IMG/VR virus record: IMGVR_UViG_3300006754_000044
Location: 1-40,717 of that record
Reading direction: 5' to 3' (one strand)
Length of the DNA: 40,717 nucleotides
Origin: a virus
Shown here: positions 8,271-14,361 of the stretch, piece after piece
Layout: the number at the start of each line of letters is the position of its first letter
Position numbering within the stretch: the first letter of the stretch is position 1
Translations under genes and position numbers: made by a program
The notes under the pieces: generated by a model
Seen by the model: only the letters and a program-made list of their open reading frames with translations
Told to the model about the DNA's origin: nothing
Database searches by the model: none

Positions 8271-8843
8271 ATGAAAGATAAAACAAATGAAACAGTGGTC
8301 GTGAATAAGAGGACCATTTCGGTCATGGAACAGGACAAACATGTCTACATTGGTCGTCCGTCACGGTGGGGCAACCCGTTCTCGATTGGTCGGGACGGGA
8401 ACAGGGCAGAAGTTATCGAGAAATACAGGGTCTGGTTTTTCGAGCAGGATGAGAGATTCTTCAGGGATTTGGAAAAGTTGAGAGGCAAGTCTCTCGTTTG
8501 TTTCTGCGCCCCCCTGAGTTGTCACGGGGATGTGATTAAAGAGTTTCTCGACAATCGCGACGAGAAGGAGGTGTCGACCTGCGACTCCTGCGGCGAAGTC
8601 CTTCCGGTAGAGGAGTTCGATGACTGGTACCGTTGCCCTGACTGCTCACACTTCAACGAGCCACCGTCCTGGCAGGAGGAGGAAGTGTCACCCTGCGACT
8701 CATGCGACGAGCCTCACCAGCCAGCTGCCTGCCACTTCTGCGACGCTTCGGACCTCACGACGGCGGGCTGCGAACTCTGCGGCAAGCTCTTCCCGTATGA
8801 GGACTTAAACGACTACTCCCGTTGCCCTGCCTGCTCAAACTAA
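8271..8843 (+). CDS. DUF4326 protein with tandem zinc ribbons
   Basis: A 190-residue protein in two parts. Residues about 20-95 match the DUF4326 pattern: VYIGRPSRWGNPF near the start and LRGKSLVCFCAPLSCHGDVI at the end. DUF4326 is common in phages and its function is unknown. The second half is cysteine-rich. A ribbon CDSC...RCPDC is followed by a middle CDSC...CHFC cluster and then a near copy of the first ribbon, CELC...RCPAC, with the same spacing and with shared G-x-x-x-P-x-E-[DE] and DWYRCPDC/DYSRCPAC segments, so it arose by internal duplication. These ribbons should bind zinc and contact nucleic acid or protein. It is the first gene of the early block, which hints at an early role against the host. 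That role is inference. Confidence 0.75.
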   Translation: MKDKTNETVVVNKRTISVMEQDKHVYIGRPSRWGNPFSIGRDGNRAEVIEKYRVWFFEQDERFFRDLEKLRGKSLVCFCAPLSCHGDVIKEFLDNRDEKEVSTCDSCGEVLPVEEFDDWYRCPDCSHFNEPPSWQEEEVSPCDSCDEPHQPAACHFCDASDLTTAGCELCGKLFPYEDLNDYSRCPACSN

Positions 8844-8851
8844 ACCTTACT

Positions 8852-8875
8852 GCCCCCGGCAGCGGTGTCGGGGGC
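8852..8875 (+). repeat. Intergenic GC-rich hairpin
   Basis: GCCCCCG and CGGGGGC form a 7-bp perfect stem with a 10-base loop just after the DUF4326 gene. No T-run follows, so it is not a standard terminator. It may protect or partially terminate the transcript before the next gene. Confidence 0.6.
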
Positions 8876-8901
8876 AACCTCAACCTTTAGGAGAAATTAC
8901 A

Positions 8902-9390
8902 ATGTCAGAACAGAAACGACTTACTTGGGTCTTCATCCTCTTCAACACGGAGAAGCGAATCCGCGGCTTGGACTTCAGCCCGCAAGAAGCATTCGACCAG
9001 CTAATCGCCATCAAAGAGGGCGAGGATGTGTTTGAATGCGACTGCCACCTCTTCACCAGGTGTAACTGTGGCTCAGACATTCAAATGTATGAGGACTACG
9101 CACGAACAGAAACGAGACGCCGCATCCATCGCCAAGAGATAGTCATGCCTACCTACTCTAGCCTGAGGACAGCACCTCGGGTAATCGACGAGGGACGCCA
9201 TCATGCCGTCGGCTGCGCGAGTCGCGACCCACTAGAACAGCATAGGACACGCTGCCCTAATCGTCACGAATACCACACGCCTGAGTTTGAGACAGCTTTC
9301 ATTGAGCACACTCTTGGACACCTTCCAGAACATCTTAACTCCGCCCAAACAAGTGGGGGCGGAATCCTTCTCTCTTCTCTCATTCACTAA
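8902..9390 (+). CDS. Hypothetical early protein
   Basis: A 162-residue soluble protein with no family I recognise. The N-terminal strand LTWVFILFNTEKRIRGLDFS and the following helix look like a small alpha/beta domain. A C-D-C-x5-C-N-C cluster at about residues 47-55 may bind metal. The middle is Arg/His-rich. The ATG at 8902 has a good AGGAG site. The leader AGAAATTACAATGTC (8892-8906) is repeated exactly at the next gene start (9397-9411). It lies in the early block between the DUF4326 gene and an SSB-like gene. Confidence 0.65.
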   Translation: MSEQKRLTWVFILFNTEKRIRGLDFSPQEAFDQLIAIKEGEDVFECDCHLFTRCNCGSDIQMYEDYARTETRRRIHRQEIVMPTYSSLRTAPRVIDEGRHHAVGCASRDPLEQHRTRCPNRHEYHTPEFETAFIEHTLGHLPEHLNSAQTSGGGILLSSLIH

Positions 9391-9406
9391 TCCATTAGAA
9401 ATTACA

Positions 9407-9952
9407 ATGTCTAAATCAAAATCAATTCTCGAGCGCATCAAAGAGGCTGTCGCATTTGACTTGCCCGAAGATGGCTCACACTCCTGTACTCTCCACTCCA
9501 TCGAACGCTCTAGAGCCGCGACAGGCACTTGGGCAATTGAGGTTCACTGGAAGGTCGAATCCGGAACTTCTCAGGGATGCTTCATCTTCGACAAGTTTTG
9601 GGTAAACGACAAATGCCTCGGTCGCTGGACAACATTCTTGAAGTTCCTTTCCGGCGGACTCGACGAAGATGCTTACGAAAAGATTCTCAATGAGAGCCTT
9701 TCAGAGAATTTATTCCCTACAGGAATCTCTTCTCATCGCACTGATGAGCCTTCTGCCAAGCCGGGTAGTCTCTCCAACTTCTACTTCGCCTTCGTCGGTA
9801 TGCCTGCGACTATCACAGGCAAAAGGGAAAGCTACACCTTCGAGAATGGCGGCACCACCGAAAACTTCAATGTAGCCTTTGCTGGCTGGAAACTAGACGA
9901 CAAGGAGGTCGCTAAATGGCAAACCCCAGCCGAAGAAACTGTAGACGCGTAG
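9407..9952 (+). CDS. DUF669-like / SSB-like early protein
   Basis: A 181-residue protein with an alternating strand pattern typical of phage DUF669-type proteins, which are found in replication and recombination modules and are thought to bind single-stranded DNA: a strand SHSCTLHSIERSRAATGTW, then IEVHWKVESG, then G-C-F-I-F-D-K-F-W-V, then a helix GRWTTFLKFLSGG. The C-terminal third, with F-x-G-M-P-A-T-I-T-G-K, looks like a further OB-type strand pair. The ATG at 9407 was chosen over upstream in-frame starts because the translated homologous-looking part begins there and the 15-base leader shared with the previous gene ends at this ATG. Family assignment is tentative. Confidence 0.6.
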   Translation: MSKSKSILERIKEAVAFDLPEDGSHSCTLHSIERSRAATGTWAIEVHWKVESGTSQGCFIFDKFWVNDKCLGRWTTFLKFLSGGLDEDAYEKILNESLSENLFPTGISSHRTDEPSAKPGSLSNFYFAFVGMPATITGKRESYTFENGGTTENFNVAFAGWKLDDKEVAKWQTPAEETVDA

Positions 9953-10002
9953 AGAAATTCCTCTGGATATCTCTCTTCTTACTGGCAGTGGCATACTGCT
10001 AA
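9916..10002 (+). CDS. Small membrane peptide, 28 residues
   Basis: A short frame inside the 3' end of the previous gene, shifted in phase. It has a perfect AGGAGG site (9903-9908) seven bases before its ATG. The peptide starts MANPSRRNCRRVEKF, strongly basic, and continues with a hydrophobic helix LWISLFLLAVAYC, the layout of a single-pass membrane protein with its basic end in the cytoplasm. It stops eight bases before a strong terminator. The ribosome site could be fortuitous because it also encodes Lys-Glu-Val of the upper gene. The combined site, charge pattern and hydrophobic segment make a real gene plausible. Confidence 0.45.
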   Translation: MANPSRRNCRRVEKFLWISLFLLAVAYC

Positions 10003-10009
10003 CCCTCAT

Positions 10010-10046
10010 GGTGAGGCATTCCTTCGGGAGTGTCTCACCCTTTTTT
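10010..10046 (+). terminator. Rho-independent terminator with UUCG loop
   Basis: GGTGAGGCATTCC (10010-10022), loop TTCG, and GGAGTGTCTCACC (10027-10039) form a fully paired 13-bp stem with two G-T wobbles. It is followed by C and six T residues (10041-10046). This ends the first early transcript and separates it from the ubiquitin-like cassette, which therefore probably has its own promoter. Confidence 0.92.
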
Positions 10047-10276
10047 ATGTCTACACCTCGGGACAATCTGCTAACGCAGACCCTACCCCAGAGATTCATC
10101 CGCTTCGCTGGAATCTCTGCCGCCTGCGGCGGGGGAGGGGGCAGGGACTAACAGTTACCTATGAAGCAGTGCCGATAGAGAAGATTACACAGACTAAGAA
10201 GGCCGTCGTGCGGGGCGACGACGGGCAATTGAGACTCGATAAGAAAGCACGACCAAGTAGTAGTGACGACATCTCC

Positions 10277-10292
10277 GAATCCTTTGGGATTC
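10277..10292 (+). repeat. Small hairpin GAATCC-TTTG-GGATTC
   Basis: A perfect 6-bp stem with a four-base loop in the leader of the ubiquitin-like cassette. No T-run follows. Possible regulatory or 5'-untranslated structure. Confidence 0.5.
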
Positions 10293-10362
10293 TCAGCTAG
10301 CTCTAAGACACTTCCGATGGCAACCCCTTCACTTATCCCTCTTGCGTCCCACTCAACCGCCT

Positions 10363-10415
10363 CTTTTCGGAATCCCGGTCACATAGCATCGCGCTCTACC
10401 ACCCATTCCGAAAAG
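10363..10415. repeat. 11-bp inverted repeat upstream of the cassette
   Basis: CTTTTCGGAAT (10363-10373) and ATTCCGAAAAG (10405-10415) are exact reverse complements separated by 31 bases. The inner arm ends 34 bases before the ATG of the ubiquitin-like gene. This could be a paired operator for a repressor or an RNA stem in the leader. The absence of a Shine-Dalgarno at the following gene makes translational control by this structure an attractive but unproven idea. Confidence 0.65.
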
Positions 10416-10449
10416 GGGAACCTACCACCCACCCTTAAAACCGTAAATC

Positions 10450-10695
10450 ATGAACAACGACCAGTCTTCAGTGACCATTGTGTCACCAACTCAAGGGCAA
10501 GCCGTCCAGCATTTCGACCCGAACAACCCGCCAACGCTAAATCAAATTACTAGCATGCTCGGGGGTTCCTATAACCGATCGGACGCTTCCTTCTTCGCGA
10601 ACACTCCTAATGGACCAGCTCCCATCCAACCGGGTGAGACAGTCCAACCAGGACAAACGATTACCGTATCGCACGGTTTCAAAGGTGGCTGCTAA
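10450..10695 (+). CDS. Ubiquitin-like protein with Gly-Gly-Cys C-terminus
   Basis: An 81-residue protein with the size and predicted order of a beta-grasp (ubiquitin-like) fold: strand SVTIVSP, strand around AVQHF, helix TLNQITSMLGG, and a last strand QTITVSHGFKGGC. The segment G-E-T-V-Q-P-G-Q-T-I-T-V matches the 'L-x-x-G-D-x-V-x-V' loop-strand seen before the tail of ThiS/MoaD and ubiquitin-like proteins. Gly79-Gly80 is the expected conjugation site. One extra residue, Cys81, would have to be clipped, a job for the JAB peptidase encoded two genes later. E2-like and E1-like genes follow directly. A pure sulfur-carrier role is possible but would not need an E2. The ATG has no recognisable Shine-Dalgarno. 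Confidence 0.75.
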   Translation: MNNDQSSVTIVSPTQGQAVQHFDPNNPPTLNQITSMLGGSYNRSDASFFANTPNGPAPIQPGETVQPGQTITVSHGFKGGC

Positions 10696-10720
10696 GTCGC
10701 CTGACCCCGCTGAATAAGCA

Positions 10721-10737
10721 AGGCTCGGGGAGAGCCT
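10721..10737 (+). repeat. Hairpin after the ubiquitin-like gene
   Basis: AGGCTC (10721-10726), loop GGGGA, GAGCCT (10732-10737): a perfect 6-bp stem 25 bases after the ubiquitin-like stop codon. No T-run follows. It may set the 3' end or the relative level of the small substrate gene against the enzymes downstream. Confidence 0.5.
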
Positions 10738-10822
10738 AGATAGCTAGTAGCCTCAGAAATGGGGCACCCCTTTATTGGGAACTCACTTCCATTGCTAGCT
10801 TAATAATCTCCCCACCCACACC

Positions 10823-12418
10823 ATGCGACCACGACAACAGCCACCGATGAGCCAGACACCAGTCCACATTAAACCTGAGACTATCAGGAAAGGACTGACC
10901 TTCATTCCCAAGTCTGTCCTAGACACCATACGAAACGATGGACCTGACTGCCTAAGCGCTGAAGACTACAATCAATTCCGCGACCAACTACCCTATTGCC
11001 TAGGTAGTGGCTCCGTAACTACCGTAGCCAAAGTATCTCCGACAAGAGAATGGGATGAATACTTCCCCTTTATAGATGGACTAGAAGGCGACGACCATAT
11101 CTACCAGGAACTAAGACACCCCAATAACACCATCAAGTCTAACATAAATAGAGTAGACCTAAGGACAAACGGGGCTGATATTAGACCTATCGTCGTCCTC
11201 AATGAAGAGGAAAAAGAGGAGACCTATCTCCACTACAAACTCTGGTGGCCCAGAGATAACTACATAGATAGCTTCAGCTCCCTACGAATGCTGGAAAAAC
11301 TCCGCCCTCTGATGACCACCAGGCATTATGGAAAATTCAAAAAGGCAATCAACGACACAAAGGGACACTTATGCGGGCGCTTAAGAATCAGAACATGGGG
11401 AAGAGCTGATGTCTTCTTCACCGAAGGAAGAGGTGTCCCTCTCTGCTTTGGGCATCCTAACACCAACTCAGTAGGTCAGATATGCTACGGAGGAAACCCA
11501 ACACCTAGTAAAGAGCTAGAGATATACCAAACCCTGGACATACTAGAAAAGAGAGTCAACTTCCTATCCCCAATGACAGGACCCTCAGTATGGGGAGGGA
11601 CAGAAATCTGCAGGATTGATATCGCACCACATGGCTCAAGACTAGCCCCAGTATCCTTCAACCCCGACACGGGAGGCTGGCTATGGGACCTACTACTTCT
11701 ATTCGTAACCAACACAGACATACTCCAAGCAGCTTACTCCTACTCTCAAAGACGAAGAGAAGTAGAAAGCTCCTCTCGAGTATCCCATCGAGTTCTCACT
11801 CTCAACCGCCACTTCCCTAGCCCAATCAACAAGATGGGAGAGGAATACGAAGAATTTATCAACTCCCCCCCTGATGGATATAACGATAGACGAACAAAGC
11901 TACTAGAGTCCTGGCTCCACCAGAACCTAACAGCAACCCGTCCAATCAGCATCCCCTTACTATCCTCAGCAGCAAGACAAATATCGAACCCCGATACAAA
12001 CCCCGCCATAAAGCTCCTGAAACTCCTGATGACCGGAATCACCAACCCAATTCAGCCACCCTACATGTCCATGCCTCACCAACCGCATCTAGCCACACTT
12101 GGAGCTAGGCAAAATTGGATCCCAAATAACCTGGTATGGAAGATAGCCCGATCTCTAGACGGCCTACCACAGGGACACATAGAGACAGAGATACGGGACA
12201 ACGAGACCTACAGTTACTGGTCATCTCTCCTAATCCCAAAGGGAATATCCCTAAGAGATACATGGAAACATTCCCACTCACACCCTTCAGACGATTCCAT
12301 CAAAGAACGACTCCAATCCCTAGCAAATTCCTATGGCTACGACTACACAAACAACTGCAACTTCAAACTCCACGACATCTTCAGCTGCCATCGCGCCCTT
12401 ACGAACGACGGGACCTGA
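10823..12418 (+). CDS. E2-like ubiquitin-conjugating protein
   Basis: A 531-residue protein containing an exact E2 active-site signature at residues 211-221: HPNTNSVGQIC. It has His-Pro-Asn, then Gly218, Ile220 and catalytic-type Cys221, with the same His-to-Cys spacing as in canonical E2 enzymes (HPNxxxxGxIC). It is preceded by strands fitting the E2 sheet (GRLRIRTWGRADVFFTE, VPLCFG) and followed by a helix (KELEIYQTLDILEKRVNFL). E2s take the activated ubiquitin-like protein from the E1 as a thioester and pass it to a target. The protein is far longer than a minimal E2, with extra regions of about 180 residues before and 300 after that I do not recognise and that may bind targets. Its start has no Shine-Dalgarno; Met9 (10847) is an alternative start. 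Confidence 0.8.
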   Translation: MRPRQQPPMSQTPVHIKPETIRKGLTFIPKSVLDTIRNDGPDCLSAEDYNQFRDQLPYCLGSGSVTTVAKVSPTREWDEYFPFIDGLEGDDHIYQELRHPNNTIKSNINRVDLRTNGADIRPIVVLNEEEKEETYLHYKLWWPRDNYIDSFSSLRMLEKLRPLMTTRHYGKFKKAINDTKGHLCGRLRIRTWGRADVFFTEGRGVPLCFGHPNTNSVGQICYGGNPTPSKELEIYQTLDILEKRVNFLSPMTGPSVWGGTEICRIDIAPHGSRLAPVSFNPDTGGWLWDLLLLFVTNTDILQAAYSYSQRRREVESSSRVSHRVLTLNRHFPSPINKMGEEYEEFINSPPDGYNDRRTKLLESWLHQNLTATRPISIPLLSSAARQISNPDTNPAIKLLKLLMTGITNPIQPPYMSMPHQPHLATLGARQNWIPNNLVWKIARSLDGLPQGHIETEIRDNETYSYWSSLLIPKGISLRDTWKHSHSHPSDDSIKERLQSLANSYGYDYTNNCNFKLHDIFSCHRALTNDGT

Positions 12419-13169
12419 ATCACTCGCCGTAATCGTCCCGACTAGCATCCTCACCGAAATTGACGCTGTCACCAAAGCTGCCCAAAGCAAAGGATTGGGC
12501 GAATGCTCATGGCTAGGAGCCGGACACTTCGACGAAGAGATGGGAGAAGCCGTCATCTCCAGAATCTTCTGGCCAAAGCAGACGAATACAGGGTCTAGCA
12601 CTGACATGGACGAGCTATCCGTAGCAGAAGTTACAGGAGAGCTGGACCACGCTACCGACGAGAAGATTATCTGGTGGGGTCACTCCCACGGAAGTATGTC
12701 TACCTTCTACTCAGGGACAGATTGGGATACATGGGAAATCTTCACCGACGAAGGAATCCCCTTCTTCTTCGGAAGCTGCCATAACGCCAAAGCTGACAGC
12801 CCCTACCAAGTAGTCCACTTCCGCAACTTCGACTTCCCCGATGTCGACATCCTCGAATCCGACGCCGAAGAGCCAGGCGAAAAGGTAGCCGAAGCCCTCA
12901 AGCAAATGGCTAAGCCCAAGATCACCTACGCCGCCAAAAAGACGACGACCGCCACATCCTATGGCACAAGCTACGGCTATGGCTACACAACGGAGACAGA
13001 CAAGTGGGACTTAGAGCAAGACATCGCAAGCTATGTAGGCGAAGGAACTACCCGCTCAGATAAGGAAACGCGAGTGAGGGAAATCATCGACATGGCCAAG
13101 ATAGAGCGAGCTGCCATCGCTAACGACATTTACCAGACCACCCTTGGAGATTACACAGATGGCTACTAA
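12333..13169 (+). CDS. JAB/JAMM metallopeptidase (deubiquitinase-like)
   Basis: A 278-residue protein with the complete JAMM zinc site: catalytic Glu57 in GLGECSWLGAG, then H-S-H at 117-119, seven residues, Ser127, two residues, Asp130 (GHSHGSMSTFYSGTDWDTW). Such enzymes trim ubiquitin-like precursors after the Gly-Gly or remove conjugates. The likely substrate is the Gly-Gly-Cys protein encoded at 10450. The first 30 residues are Thr/Ser/Ala-rich. The C-terminal 100 residues contain a Tyr/Gly/Thr-rich linker and a charged helix of unknown role. The start lies 86 bases inside the E2 gene in another frame, and no in-frame start exists before residue 55, which would remove part of the domain. 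It overlaps the E1 gene by 11 bases. Confidence 0.9.
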   Translation: MATTTQTTATSNSTTSSAAIAPLRTTGPESLAVIVPTSILTEIDAVTKAAQSKGLGECSWLGAGHFDEEMGEAVISRIFWPKQTNTGSSTDMDELSVAEVTGELDHATDEKIIWWGHSHGSMSTFYSGTDWDTWEIFTDEGIPFFFGSCHNAKADSPYQVVHFRNFDFPDVDILESDAEEPGEKVAEALKQMAKPKITYAAKKTTTATSYGTSYGYGYTTETDKWDLEQDIASYVGEGTTRSDKETRVREIIDMAKIERAAIANDIYQTTLGDYTDGY

Positions 13170-13893
13170 TAGAGACCGACCCGATTGGGACTTCATCAAG
13201 AACATCAGACCCGACCTAAAATACCTCATCATAGGAGGAGGCTCCCTCGGAAGCGCCTTAGCTGGCTGCCTGAAGAGAGCATTCGGGAAGGATGCCGACA
13301 TCGCAATCATAGACAACGACACCTGGACGCAGAGAAATCGCTTCAATAACATCTGGCCCAAATCAAGCGGGATGAAAGCTAGCAGCGAGCAGCTCCAAAG
13401 GAGAGTCGAAGACTTCCAAGGTGAGAGCATGAAACCCTTCATCGACTGCGATGTCCTAATTACAGCGACCGATAACATCGAAAGCAGACGACTAGCCATG
13501 AACATGATTAACCCCAGAATCTGCTGCCTCGACATGAGAGCAGGAGAGCATGGAGGAGAAATCGCAATCGGCACCACCCAATTCACATCCGAGCTACTGC
13601 CCGACATAGCAGAGGAAATGACCTGCGGCTCAAAGGGCTCAATGGGACATACGATGACCATAGCAGGACTAGGATTCAGCCGACTGCTCTACGAGCTAAG
13701 CGAATGGGCGACAGCTGACGAATACATCCCGAGAAACCTGGCCTTCCAACTAGGATTCTTCGGGGAAAATCCAACCCTAATCACTCACCCTAGTAGTGAA
13801 ATTCGGTATTTCAAACCTACCGAAAGTGAGACGGCACAACCAGTTGTGACTGAATGCACATTTTTCGACTCCGCTGGAGTAACAGAAGAGTGA
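13159..13893 (+). CDS. E1-like (ThiF family) activating enzyme
   Basis: A 244-residue Rossmann-type protein of the ThiF/MoeB/E1 family, which adenylates the C-terminal glycine of a ubiquitin-like protein and then forms a thioester. Visible are the nucleotide loop G-G-G-S-L-G at 26-31, the acidic end of strand two I-I-D-N-D-T-W (50-56), an Asn-rich segment R-N-R-F-N-N where the family normally has N-x-x-R-Q, Lys73, and T-A-T-D-N at 102-106 with the conserved Asp105. Cys156 in TCGSKGSMGH sits near the usual thiol position. The zinc-binding CxxC pairs of many ThiF proteins are absent. ATG 13159 is preferred over TTG 13144 because GGAG lies nine bases upstream. It overlaps the JAB stop. Confidence 0.85.
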   Translation: MATNRDRPDWDFIKNIRPDLKYLIIGGGSLGSALAGCLKRAFGKDADIAIIDNDTWTQRNRFNNIWPKSSGMKASSEQLQRRVEDFQGESMKPFIDCDVLITATDNIESRRLAMNMINPRICCLDMRAGEHGGEIAIGTTQFTSELLPDIAEEMTCGSKGSMGHTMTIAGLGFSRLLYELSEWATADEYIPRNLAFQLGFFGENPTLITHPSSEIRYFKPTESETAQPVVTECTFFDSAGVTEE

Positions 13894-13928
13894 CCCTAAT
13901 GGAAATCTGAGAGAAGACGAAATCTGCG

Positions 13929-13985
13929 ATTCGGGTATAAGTCCTTACCTTTTAATAACTTACCCTAGACTAAAATACCGAATCT
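13929..13985. repeat. Inverted repeat downstream of the cassette
   Basis: GATTCGGGTAT (13929-13939) pairs with ATACCGAATC (13976-13985), with one unpaired G, across an A/T-rich 36-base spacer. It lies between the E1 gene and a tiny membrane gene. No T-run follows. It could be an operator, a transcript-end structure or the leader of the next gene. Confidence 0.5.
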
Positions 13986-13990
13986 TACAA

Positions 13991-14089
13991 ATGGGAAAAA
14001 GCCACAGTGACCTACAAGAAATTAAAAAAATGCTCGCCTATTTTTGGGCTGGCTTAGTAGCTGTACTAGTTGGAATCTTCAAAGATTAG
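13991..14089 (+). CDS. Small membrane protein, 32 residues
   Basis: A peptide with a polar, charged first half (MGKSHSDLQEIKKM) and a hydrophobic helix LAYFWAGLVAVLVGIF ending in Lys-Asp. This is the layout of short phage membrane proteins of the XhlA kind. No strong ribosome site is visible. It starts six bases after the arm of an inverted repeat. Function unknown; the single membrane helix suggests early host membrane remodelling or an exclusion-type role, but that is speculative. Confidence 0.45.
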   Translation: MGKSHSDLQEIKKMLAYFWAGLVAVLVGIFKD

Positions 14090-14124
14090 ACCTAGGGGCA
14101 TGTCTTAAAACTGCCCCGCTACCA

Positions 14125-14361
14125 ATGAATGACCTCCTTCAAATGCTCCTAATGCTCCAGACATGGGCTAATGCCTATGACAGACTACCCTCCACATCCA
14201 TGGGGGGATTCCACACAGCCCTCAGAGAAGCCTGCGAACAAGCTAATCTGCTAGAACTAACCAACTTCCTAGAAACCAGAGAAACCCATGCCCACAAAGC
14301 CAAGAAAGAAACTCCGAAAAACCTGTTTGACCCCGACCTGCTCCCGACAGCCAAGGACTAG
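14125..14361 (+). CDS. Small hypothetical helical protein
   Basis: A 78-residue protein starting MNDLLQMLLMLQ, mostly helical with hydrophobic N-terminus and a Lys/Glu-rich C-terminal half. The ATG at 14125 is preferred to an upstream TTG because the extension is low in coding quality and overlaps the previous tiny gene. It overlaps the next gene by 74 bases, so one of the two may be wrongly delimited. I recognise no family. Confidence 0.45.
   Translation: MNDLLQMLLMLQTWANAYDRLPSTSMGGFHTALREACEQANLLELTNFLETRETHAHKAKKETPKNLFDPDLLPTAKD

Larger units (their letters stand above)
10047..10449. other. Leader region of the ubiquitin-like cassette, no gene seen
   Basis: This gene-poor stretch of about 400 bases lies between the terminator and the ubiquitin-like gene. 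It should contain the promoter of the cassette. It holds a 6-bp hairpin (10277-10292) and an 11-bp inverted repeat with a 31-base spacer (10363-10415). A long open frame at about 10263-10553 overlaps the next gene, is Ser/Pro-rich and lacks a ribosome site, so I take it as chance. A 34-codon frame directly after the terminator ends in a poly-Gly run and is also unlikely. No clear sigma-70 boxes were found. Confidence 0.55.

Noticed and set aside
10047-10151. A 34-codon frame immediately after the terminator
   Set aside because: Starts at the end of the T-run, ends in a poly-Gly stretch, no ribosome site.
10263-10553. A 96-codon open frame over the cassette leader
   Set aside because: It overlaps the ubiquitin-like gene, is Ser/Pro-rich without domain pattern, starts weakly and has no ribosome site.
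10450-13893. Thiamine or molybdopterin sulfur-transfer explanation for the Ubl/E1 pair
   Set aside because: Not excluded, but the E2-type active site and JAB peptidase point to protein conjugation, and no other biosynthesis genes are nearby.
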